Part shown: positions 1 to 7,002 of the stretch, piece by piece
Numbering within the stretch: position 1 is the first letter of the stretch
Layout: every line of letters begins with the position of its first letter
Assembly: GCA_023212695.1 (NCBI GenBank)
Contig: JALCCG010000463.1
Location: forward strand, 651 to 10,758
Length of the DNA stretch: 10,108 bases
Direction of reading: 5' to 3'
Origin: Sporisorium sorghi
Lineage: Eukaryota > Basidiomycota > Ustilaginomycetes > Ustilaginales > Ustilaginaceae
Position numbers and translations under genes: made by a program
The notes under the pieces: model-generated
Told to the model about the DNA's origin: nothing
What the model saw: the letters and a program-made list of their open reading frames with translations, nothing else
The model's database searches: none

Positions 1-153
1 CCCCCCACCCGGGGGGGAAAAAGCAGGCCTCATTTTTAACTGCAAATTGCGAGCCCCAAAACCCCCCCTCCAAGTGTCCCCCCCTTTTTTTTTTCCACAA
101 ACCCCCCCCCCCCCCCCCCCAAAATATATATATATATCTCAGGGTGTGTGTGT
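1..153. repeat. Homopolymer and simple-repeat cluster at left edge
   Basis: No gene is visible here. The stretch opens with C6, A, C3, G7 and A5, then has C7-T10 (78-94), a run of 19 C (102-120), an (AT)7 run (124-137) and a (GT)5 run (144-153). These are simple repeats that can be read directly. The AT run could serve as a TATA-like element for the transporter gene, but it lies about 620 bp upstream of its start codon, so that role is only a guess. The low-complexity edge may also mark where an assembly stopped. Confidence 0.85.
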
Positions 154-262
154 ATTCAGCTTGTCCTTCTTGCTTCCTCCGCGGGATTCACTTGGGTCCG
201 TCTCTTTTCTGCCCTTCCCCGACCTCAGCTGTTCGGCAGAGTGCAGTGGTTGTACATTGCCG

Positions 263-277
263 ATGATCCTGCTCTGA
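263..277 (+). other. Possible upstream ORF, 4 codons
   Basis: ATG followed by three sense codons and TGA, about 480 nt upstream of the transporter start. It would matter for translation only if transcription begins before it, which the sequence does not show. Confidence 0.2.
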
Positions 278-633
278 GCACTGAGTGAACCTCGCCGAAT
301 CGACGTTCCACCCTTCCTCGTCATCACATCCCCTTTCGCTGTCACTGAGGCCGCCTCATCCTACCTCCCTACTGTCACCATCACCTTTTGCATTCTTTGG
401 TGCTTCACACTTGCACGGGCTCAGTCACGTCGTCTTCATTGCTGCCACCAACACGCCAACAGTGTGACACAGCTTCCTTCGCTTCTGCTGCCGTCTTTCA
501 CCTCGGCTTCTCCTCGATCAATTTGGCTGAGTCGACCACGCTTCTCTCTTTACCTTCAGATCTCGTCCTTCAGAGCGCCTCTCCTCACAACGACACGACC
601 CTTGGCAACTGCTACTGTTCACAGACGTCGCCC

Positions 634-651
634 ATGTCGACTCAACTCTAA
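634..651 (+). other. Possible upstream ORF, 5 codons, in transporter leader
   Basis: ATG TCG ACT CAA CTC TAA, ending 103 nt before the main ATG at 755. Its start context (CCC before the ATG) is weak compared with the ACC context of the main start, so most scanning ribosomes would be expected to pass it. At this distance it probably lies in the mRNA leader, and a small effect on translation is possible. This is an inference from position and context. Confidence 0.35.
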
Positions 652-754
652 GCATCATCCTCAAATACCTTCATCCCACACACCAAAACCTAGGCACCTG
701 GCTTGACATTCTCGTCCAAGCTTGTGTTCGACACTCCTCGCCATATCAGTGACC

Positions 755-3700
755 ATGTCGGTCCCTACATCCAGCACAGCCCAGTCTGGTACCGCGCCAG
801 ATCCTGCCTCTACCTCTGTCGACAGCACGACACAATCCTCGTCATCACCAGCTGCGCCTTCAGCGCCTTCGGCTGTCATCGCCGACACTCAAGATGAAAG
901 TCACAGCGAGTCCTCCAAAAGCGGTACTGCCTCCAGCGAAAACGCTGGCCCTGTCTTCACCGCTGCCCAAGACAAGCCCGGCTACGAATACAACCCCGGC
1001 AAGCGCACCTTTGTCCAAGGCAAACACAAGGAAAAGTGGTACCAGATCTGGCGTCCCAAAAATCCACCACCTGCTCCACCAGCCAGTCTCGACCATGCCA
1101 CCCTCATCCCTCTCGCCAACGCCAACATCATCAACAAGATCTTCTTCCAGTGGATGACCCCCATCATGGTGCTCGGCTACCAGCGACCCCTCGAAGCCAC
1201 CGACCTCTGGGCACTCTCCGAAGACCTCAGCGCCAAGCAGCTCGGCGGCCAGCTCAACAAAGACTGGGAACGTCGCGTTCGCCAAGCCAAACAATACAAC
1301 GCCAAGCTCGAGTCGGGCGAGATCCAGCCCGGATGGAGCCGACGCACCTCCTGGGCGCTGCGGTCCGCGCTCAACCCCAAGGGCGGCAACCTCAAGCAAC
1401 GCGAGGCCAAGTGGAGAGCACCGCCTCGTCCTGCTCCCGCCGCTGCTGCTGCGCCTGCTGGTCCTCCCAAGCCCGGTCAACCCAAACCCAAGTCCGTCAA
1501 GGACCCTTCAGGCCACAAGAAGCCGTCCCTCGTCTGGGCTATGCACGACCAACTCGGATGGAAGCTGTGGTCCGGTCTCATTTTCAAGATCATCGGTGAC
1601 ACTTCGCTCATCACCTCGCCACTCGTCCTCAAGGCCATCATCAAATACGCCCAAGAGCTCTACTCGGCCCATGCACGCGGCGTGCCCGGTCCGCCTGTCG
1701 GTCACGGCGTCGGTCTGTCGTTTGCCCTCTTCTTCATGCAGATCATTTCCTCGCTCGGCACTCACCAGTTCTTCTGGCGTTCAATGTCGTGCGGTGTCGA
1801 GTCGCGTGCTGCGCTCATCACCGCCATCTTCGAACGCGCCATGAAGATGAACGGCAAGGCCAGATCCAGCGGCAAGCTCATCAACCACATCTCCACCGAC
1901 TGCAGTCGTATCGACTTTGCCTCAGCCTGGTTCTCCGTCGTCTTTGCCGCTCCCGTCCAGATGATCATCTGCATCATCATCCTCCTCACCCAGCTCGGTC
2001 CCTCGGCCCTCGCCGGATTCGCCATCATGGTGCTTGCCGTGCCTCTGCAGCTGCAGGCCATGAAGGCGCTCTTCACCATCCGACGCGCTTCCATGAAGTG
2101 GACCGATGCACGCGCCAAGACCATCCAAGAGGTGCTCGGAGGCATGCGCATCGTCAAGTCGTTCTCGCACGAAGCCAAGTTCCTCGAGCGCATCTACGAC
2201 ATTCGCAAGAACGAGCTCAACGGCATTCGTAAGATCCTCGTCATCCGATCCGCCAACAACGCCATCGCCTTCAGTTTGCCCATCTTGGCTGCTGTGCTCG
2301 CCTTTGTCGTCTACAGCCTCATTGGTCACGAGCTCAACCCTGCCGTCGTCTTCCCTTCGCTCACGCTGTTCCAGCTGCTCAGGATGCCGCTCATGTTCTT
2401 GCCCCTCTCGCTCTCCGCCACCACCGATGCCAAGAACGCCTTTGATCGCCTCTACACCGTCTTCACTGCCGAACAGCTCGAGGACACGGTCGAGCACAAC
2501 CAGGAGAGCAAGCACGCCCTCGTGGTCCGCGACGGCTCTTTCCGATGGGAGGCCGTCGAGGCCGATGAGGCCCTTCAGTCTAAAGCGAAACCCAAAGGAG
2601 GTGCCAAGGGTGCCAAGGGTGCCATGGGTGCCGATGGAGCCAAGGTCACCGCCTCCGGACCCAAGTCAGCGTCTGGTCACGACATGTTTGGCAAGGCAAA
2701 GAAGCTGATGAAAAAGTCAGCTGCTCCTCCCGCCGCCAACGAGCCCGGTCTTCCTGTGCCGGTGTCGGCCAAGAAGGCCAACACTGACAATTCACGACGT
2801 CTGCAAGAGATCCAGGCCGAACAGGACGACACCGTCGCTGACGGCGACAACGAGGCGATCGTGACCGAGGCTCAACTCGAGCCCACGCTCGGCGAGGCCA
2901 CCGATGCCGACGAGGAGGTGCAGGAGCCTTTCGCAATGTCCAACATCAATCTTTCGATCACGCGCGGCGAGCTCGTCGCCATCGTCGGTCCCGTCGGTTC
3001 CGGCAAGTCTTCTTTCCTGCAAGCTTGCATTGGTGAGATGCGTCAGACCGGCGGCTCCGTCCAGTGGGGCAGCGAGCGTGTCGCCTACTGTTCTCAGAGC
3101 GCGTGGATTCAGAACGCCACCCTGCGTGACAACATCCTCTTCGGCCAGTCCTTCGACGAGGAGCGCTACTGGAATGCCGTCAAGGTTTCGGAACTCGAGG
3201 CGGATCTTGCCATCCTCCCTGCTGGCGACCTCACCGAGATCGGTGAGAAGGGTGTCAACCTCAGTGGTGGACAGAAGCAGCGAGTCAACATCGCGAGGGC
3301 CCTCTACTACAACGCCGACATTGTCTGCCTGGACGATCCGCTCTCGGCCGTCGATGCGCACGTCGGCAAGGCGCTCTTCTACAACGCCATCATGGGTCTG
3401 CGTGCTAGAGGCACGACGGTTCTCCTCGTCACCCACGCTCTCCACTTGCTCCCGGACGTCGACCGAATCATCACGCTCGAAGACGGCCGCATCGTCGAGA
3501 TGGGCACGTACGACGAGCTCAACACGGCCAACGGCCCCTTCCAGCGCCTCGTGGTCGAGTTTGGTGGCGAAAAGGAGAAGGACGAAGAACAGAACAAGGA
3601 AGACGAGGCCGAAGCTATTGACGAGGCTGAGGCGGACAGCGGCAAGGTCAAGGCGGTGGACCGCACCAAGCTGTCTGGCGGCAAGTCCGGTGCGCTCATG

Positions 3701-5626
3701 CAGGCCGAGGAGCGAAACACGGGCTCCGTGTCGCTGCGTGTCTACCTCACCTACCTCAAGTATGGCCGTGGCGCTTACATGGTGCCCATCTGCGTGACGA
3801 GCATCGTGCTCATGCAGGTGGCCAACATCCTCAACTCGTACTGGCTCATCTGGTGGCAGAAGGACCACTTCCACGAGCCCATCGGCTTCTACATGGGCAT
3901 CTACGCGATGCTCGGTATCGTCATGACCATCTTTACGTTTATCATGGGCTGCACCATGGGCTTCCTCAGCTACTACGCCTGCAAGCGTGTGCACCACGAG
4001 GCGATCCAGCGCGTGGTGTACGCGCCCATGGCGTGGCTGGACGTGACACCCATCGGTCGAATCATGAACCGCTTCTCCAAGGATGTGGATGTGGTCGACA
4101 ACCAGCTGGCCGATGCGGTACGAATGGCGGCCAACACGCTCGCGTCCGTCGCAGGCGCCGTCATCCTGATCACCATCCTCACGCATTACTTTGTGATCGC
4201 TGTTGCCGTCGTGCTCATCTTTTACTTCTACGGCGCGCTCTTCTACCGATCTTCGGCGCGAGAGGTCAAGCGACTCGATGCGATTCTGCGATCCAGCCTG
4301 TACTCGCACTTCTCCGAAACGCTCTCGGGCCTGGCCACCATCCGAGCCTACCGCGAGACGGACACGTTCATCAAGGAGAACCAGAAGCGCATGGACGTCG
4401 AGAACCGCGCGTACTACCTGAGCATCACCAACCAGCGATGGCTCGGTGTGCGTCTCGACATGCTCGGTGCGCTGCTCGTGCTCATCGTCGCGCTGCTGAC
4501 GACCGCTAGCTCGACGCCCATCACGGGTGGCAATGCGGGTATCGCGCTGACGTACATGCTGACCGTCTCGCAGGCGTTCTCGTGGATGACGCGCCAGATC
4601 GCCGAGGTGGAGAACGACTCGGCGTCGGTGGAGCGTCTGCTGTACTACTCGGAGGAGTTGGAGCAGGAGAAGGCGCAGACGCGACCCGACAACCCGACGC
4701 GCGAGTCGTGGCCCGAAGAGGGTCGCATCTCGTTCAAGGATATCTGGCTCAGCTACCGACCGGGCCTGCCGTCGGTGCTCAAGGGCATCTCGTTCGAGGT
4801 GGGCAGCGGCGAAAAGGTGGGCATCGTCGGTCGAACGGGTGCAGGCAAGAGTTCGCTGCTGACGGCGCTACTGCGGCTGGTGGAGCTCAGCAAGGGCTCG
4901 ATCGAGATTGACGGCGTCGACGTGGGCAACATTGGCTTGGAGGATCTGAGGCGTAAGCTTGCGATTCTGCCACAAGAGCCGCTGCTGTTCAGTGGAACGC
5001 TGCGAACCAACTTGGATCCATTCGGCATCTATGACGACGCTCGACTCAACGATGCGCTGAAGCGAGCCTATCTCATCGGCGACGACACGCACACACACGG
5101 CGCGGCGACGCCCGTGATGCCCGCCATCGAAGCCGGCAGCGAGACGGCTTCCGTTTCAGACGACGAGAAGAAGGCTCTAGCCACCTCTGGAGACTCGACG
5201 CCCGGCCGATCGGTATCGCGCATCAACCTCGACACGGTCATCGAGGAAGAAGGCGCCAACCTGTCCGTCGGCCAACGCTCGCTCGTCTCGCTGGCCAGAG
5301 CGCTGGTCAAGAACTCCAAGATCATCTTGCTCGATGAAGCCACCGCCTCGGTCGACCTGGAAACCGACGCCAAGATCCAGCAGACGATTCGCGAGGAGTT
5401 CGCCAACCGCACCATCCTGTGCATCGCGCACCGTCTGAGGACCATCTTGTCGTACGACCGCATCGCCGTGTTCGACCAGGGCGAGCTCGCCGAGTATGCC
5501 AGCCCGCTCGAGCTGTTTGATCGCCCGCAAGGCATCTTCCACAGCATGTGTGTGAGGAGCAACATTACGCGTGACGAGATTGTGCGCAATGCTGCCAAGC
5601 CTGGCTCTGCGGCTGCCTTTCAGTAA
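755..5626 (+). CDS. YOR1: ABC transporter, ABCC/MRP family, Yor1 type
   Basis: A 1623-residue full-size ABC exporter predicted for the plasma membrane. Yeast Yor1 exports oligomycin, other drugs and organic anions, and moves phosphatidylethanolamine outward; the substrate here is unknown. Order: cytosolic N-terminus with the ABCC lasso-type segment (IFFQWMTPIM), Pro/Ala-rich linker (223-248), TMD1 (about 265-560), NBD1 with A-loop Trp598, Walker A GPVGSGKS (745-752), LSGGQ (836-840), Walker B ending Asp860-Asp861 and switch His894. TMD2 follows (about 1000-1290), then NBD2 with Walker A GRTGAGKS (1359-1366), LSVGQ (1503-1507), Asp1527-Glu1528 and His1559. There is no N-terminal TMD0, which favours Yor1 over Ycf1/Bpt1. 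The ATG at 755 has context ACCATGT; the frame stays open upstream to 722, but without another ATG. The protein is longer than yeast Yor1 (about 1480 residues), partly through insertions at about 602-724 and 1443-1497. No intron is evident. The family is near certain; the Yor1 subtype is less so. Confidence 0.93.
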   Translation: MSVPTSSTAQSGTAPDPASTSVDSTTQSSSSPAAPSAPSAVIADTQDESHSESSKSGTASSENAGPVFTAAQDKPGYEYNPGKRTFVQGKHKEKWYQIWRPKNPPPAPPASLDHATLIPLANANIINKIFFQWMTPIMVLGYQRPLEATDLWALSEDLSAKQLGGQLNKDWERRVRQAKQYNAKLESGEIQPGWSRRTSWALRSALNPKGGNLKQREAKWRAPPRPAPAAAAAPAGPPKPGQPKPKSVKDPSGHKKPSLVWAMHDQLGWKLWSGLIFKIIGDTSLITSPLVLKAIIKYAQELYSAHARGVPGPPVGHGVGLSFALFFMQIISSLGTHQFFWRSMSCGVESRAALITAIFERAMKMNGKARSSGKLINHISTDCSRIDFASAWFSVVFAAPVQMIICIIILLTQLGPSALAGFAIMVLAVPLQLQAMKALFTIRRASMKWTDARAKTIQEVLGGMRIVKSFSHEAKFLERIYDIRKNELNGIRKILVIRSANNAIAFSLPILAAVLAFVVYSLIGHELNPAVVFPSLTLFQLLRMPLMFLPLSLSATTDAKNAFDRLYTVFTAEQLEDTVEHNQESKHALVVRDGSFRWEAVEADEALQSKAKPKGGAKGAKGAMGADGAKVTASGPKSASGHDMFGKAKKLMKKSAAPPAANEPGLPVPVSAKKANTDNSRRLQEIQAEQDDTVADGDNEAIVTEAQLEPTLGEATDADEEVQEPFAMSNINLSITRGELVAIVGPVGSGKSSFLQACIGEMRQTGGSVQWGSERVAYCSQSAWIQNATLRDNILFGQSFDEERYWNAVKVSELEADLAILPAGDLTEIGEKGVNLSGGQKQRVNIARALYYNADIVCLDDPLSAVDAHVGKALFYNAIMGLRARGTTVLLVTHALHLLPDVDRIITLEDGRIVEMGTYDELNTANGPFQRLVVEFGGEKEKDEEQNKEDEAEAIDEAEADSGKVKAVDRTKLSGGKSGALMQAEERNTGSVSLRVYLTYLKYGRGAYMVPICVTSIVLMQVANILNSYWLIWWQKDHFHEPIGFYMGIYAMLGIVMTIFTFIMGCTMGFLSYYACKRVHHEAIQRVVYAPMAWLDVTPIGRIMNRFSKDVDVVDNQLADAVRMAANTLASVAGAVILITILTHYFVIAVAVVLIFYFYGALFYRSSAREVKRLDAILRSSLYSHFSETLSGLATIRAYRETDTFIKENQKRMDVENRAYYLSITNQRWLGVRLDMLGALLVLIVALLTTASSTPITGGNAGIALTYMLTVSQAFSWMTRQIAEVENDSASVERLLYYSEELEQEKAQTRPDNPTRESWPEEGRISFKDIWLSYRPGLPSVLKGISFEVGSGEKVGIVGRTGAGKSSLLTALLRLVELSKGSIEIDGVDVGNIGLEDLRRKLAILPQEPLLFSGTLRTNLDPFGIYDDARLNDALKRAYLIGDDTHTHGAATPVMPAIEAGSETASVSDDEKKALATSGDSTPGRSVSRINLDTVIEEEGANLSVGQRSLVSLARALVKNSKIILLDEATASVDLETDAKIQQTIREEFANRTILCIAHRLRTILSYDRIAVFDQGELAEYASPLELFDRPQGIFHSMCVRSNITRDEIVRNAAKPGSAAAFQ
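2600..2644 (+). repeat. In-frame 9-bp repeat encoding Gly-Ala-X
   Basis: Five tandem 9-base units of the form GGTGCCNNN, the last beginning GGAGCC, encode GAK-GAK-GAM-GAD-GAK at residues 616-630 of the ABC transporter. The repeat lies in the low-complexity insertion that splits the first nucleotide-binding domain. Unit length is a multiple of three, so gain or loss of units would keep the frame. Confidence 0.85.
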
Positions 5627-5885
5627 CGTCAAGACCACATCTCAATAGAATGATAACAGCACATTCACGGAATAGCATTTCACATCACGCTCACGGAATC
5701 GTCACATTTGGAATCGTTACCTTTGCACACTTGATCCACGACTGTCTCTTGCAAAGCCTTGCTGTTCCTCGCCACTGAGTCTAAGATTCGTTGAATGACG
5801 ACGTGTGAATGGAGTGTATACAAGCACAAATGTGTGTGCAGACCTGCCTCTGCTTCCCTGGCTCTCTCCTCTCCTTCCGGACCCC
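5627..5885. other. Spacer between convergent genes (shared 3' region)
   Basis: These 259 bp separate the stop codons of the transporter (+) and the PA28 homologue (-), so both 3' UTRs and their polyadenylation sites must lie here or overlap. No canonical AATAAA was seen on the top strand; AATAGA at 5644-5649 is a weak candidate. A 9-bp direct repeat, TCACGGAAT, occurs at 5665-5673 and 5691-5699. No gene is supported. Confidence 0.6.
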
Positions 5886-6683
5886 TCAACCATACGACCC
5901 CATCTGGTTTCCGCTCTTCGGCTTGCTAATCTTAGCAATGTTCTTCTTCAGTATATCAAACACCACCGCGTACATATTCCTCATATCCGTCAGGTGCATC
6001 TTCAACCTATACACCGCCTTCCTGTCATGCTCCCTGATCGCCTCCTCGTAGTCCCTCACACCCGGGTACCTGACCAGCTTCGCGGCCAGATCGCCTCTCG
6101 CGGAGTGGAACGTGAACGGTGTGGCGAGGAGGTTGTACGCCGAGTCCTGCGTCCTGACAATTTCGTTGAGCGCCTCTTCCTGAATCGAAACTCCAAACGT
6201 GTCGCCGTCCTCGATCTGGGGCATCTGGAGGTTGATGTACATCTTGAGTGCGTCGGTGAGGTCGATGAGGGTGTCCCATTCGGCACGCAGGTCGTTGAAG
6301 GCGGTGGTGAGGTAGGTGGGCGTGTGCACGATGCCGGTATATACGTGTGCCGCGTCTGCATCTGTGTGAGACGAGGTGTCGCCGTTGACGGCTGCATCGG
6401 CCGTCTTGCGCTTCTTGCTGCTCGATCCTTGCTCTTCACCGCGCGATGATGGCGCGTAGACAGTGGTGTCAGTCCCAATGGGCGTTGGGTCAAAGTAGCG
6501 GGTTTTCGAGAAGAAGTGGTCCTTGTCGCTCTCGACCTGCGCAATCTTGGCGTTGAGCGAGAGGATCTTTTCCGGCAGCGTCTTTTGGATGATCGTAATG
6601 GCGTTGTCCCGAATGCTCTGCTGCCACGCTTCGAGCGCGTCCGTGGTGGACTGCTCGAATTGTAGCTTGACTGCCACGGACAT
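5886..6683 (-). CDS. PSME3: Proteasome activator PA28gamma/REGgamma homologue
   Basis: A 265-residue protein of the PA28 (11S/REG) family, whose heptamers cap the 20S proteasome and open its gate without ATP, stimulating peptide cleavage; human REGgamma has 254 residues and is nuclear. Residues 1-60 match the N-terminal helix region. Residues 66-115 are a variable linker with a basic KKRK (90-93), placed like the nuclear signal of REGgamma. Residues 155-265 hold the C-terminal helices, including IEDGDTFGVSIQEE (157-170) and the conserved Pro255 near the C-terminus. From the activation loop to that proline the protein aligns to human REGgamma without gaps, at a constant offset of 10. On that alignment, Asn151 is Asp161 and Lys188 is Asp198 here. 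The start at 6683 is chosen because homology begins there and the context (ACAATGT) is good. The gene converges on the transporter and diverges from SEC5. Budding and fission yeast lack this family. Confidence 0.93.
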   Translation of the reverse strand: MSVAVKLQFEQSTTDALEAWQQSIRDNAITIIQKTLPEKILSLNAKIAQVESDKDHFFSKTRYFDPTPIGTDTTVYAPSSRGEEQGSSSKKRKTADAAVNGDTSSHTDADAAHVYTGIVHTPTYLTTAFNDLRAEWDTLIDLTDALKMYINLQMPQIEDGDTFGVSIQEEALNEIVRTQDSAYNLLATPFTFHSARGDLAAKLVRYPGVRDYEEAIREHDRKAVYRLKMHLTDMRNMYAVVFDILKKNIAKISKPKSGNQMGSYG

Positions 6684-7002
6684 TGTAGCAAACACAAAGA
6701 CGATGAAGAGTGTCTGTGGTGGGTAGAAGCGAAGAAGAAGAAGAAGAGGTATGAGGCTCGAAAAAGGTCTTTTTTTGCACAAAATTCGACTGAGCATCAG
6801 AATGCGCACCGACCAACACTTGTTGACAGTTTGACATGCATGACGTTCACCACATGACAACTTCATAGCTGACCATCATCAACTTCCCATCAGTCACATT
6901 CTAGACTCAAGGCAAAGCCATTGCGCAGCAGCATCACACCGAATGTCCTTCTAGTCGAAAGCAGAGCTCGCTGTTCGCTGCCTCGCTGCAGTCACACCCA
7001 CC
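6684..7002. promoter_or_regulatory. Divergent promoter between PA28 and SEC5 genes
   Basis: These 319 bp lie between the two opposed start codons and must hold both leaders and promoters, unless a distal element is used. Visible elements are a purine run with (GAA)5, a T7 run (6770-6776), and TGACGTTCA (6841-6849), which is one base longer than the palindromic CRE/ATF site TGACGTCA and keeps the TGACGT half. No TATA box is obvious. Short ATG-initiated ORFs on the top strand (6836-6868, 6840-6857 and 6943-6954) would be upstream ORFs for SEC5 if transcribed. Confidence 0.6.
6731..6747. repeat. (GAA)n trinucleotide repeat
   Basis: Five GAA units followed by GA. On the bottom strand this is a TTC/CTT pyrimidine run about 50-60 nt upstream of the PA28 start codon, probably in its leader or core promoter. 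Confidence 0.8.

Larger units (their letters stand above)
154..754 (+). promoter_or_regulatory. Promoter and 5' leader of the ABC transporter gene
   Basis: This is about 600 bp without a convincing coding region. The top strand is rich in C and T (many TTC, CTC and CCT blocks), as is common for leaders and promoters of highly expressed fungal genes. No clear TATA box close to the start was found. Only two ATG triplets occur between 154 and the main start at 755 (at 263 and 634), and each opens a tiny ORF. I could not place the transcription start or establish a 5' UTR intron. The open frames here are short, proline- and serine-rich, and do not resemble any protein family I know. Confidence 0.5.

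Noticed and set aside
700..722. Possible 3' splice site of a 5' UTR intron (CTTGAC followed by CAAG)
   Set aside because: The branch-like and acceptor-like bases are there, but I found no convincing matching donor and the reading frame does not need an intron.
722..754. Eleven-codon upstream extension of the transporter frame to position 722
   Set aside because: The first codon there is TTG, not ATG. The first in-frame ATG is at 755 with a strong ACC context, and a eukaryotic gene would start there.
2792..4309. 505-codon open frame on the bottom strand inside the transporter gene
   Set aside because: It is antisense to conserved NBD1 and TMD2 coding sequence, and its composition (rich in Val, Asp, Glu, Arg) is what codon bias on the other strand produces. 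No domain is recognisable.
5805..6449. 214-codon top-strand frame overlapping the PA28 gene
   Set aside because: Most of it is antisense to the well-conserved PA28 C-terminal helices. The composition is that of a complementary shadow.
6684..6866. 61-residue N-terminal extension of the PA28 frame, with a leucine-rich hydrophobic stretch
   Set aside because: The frame is open and has in-frame ATGs, but family homology starts at the ATG at 6683. The hydrophobic stretch comes from a CTT-repeat leader and would be out of place in a soluble nuclear protein.
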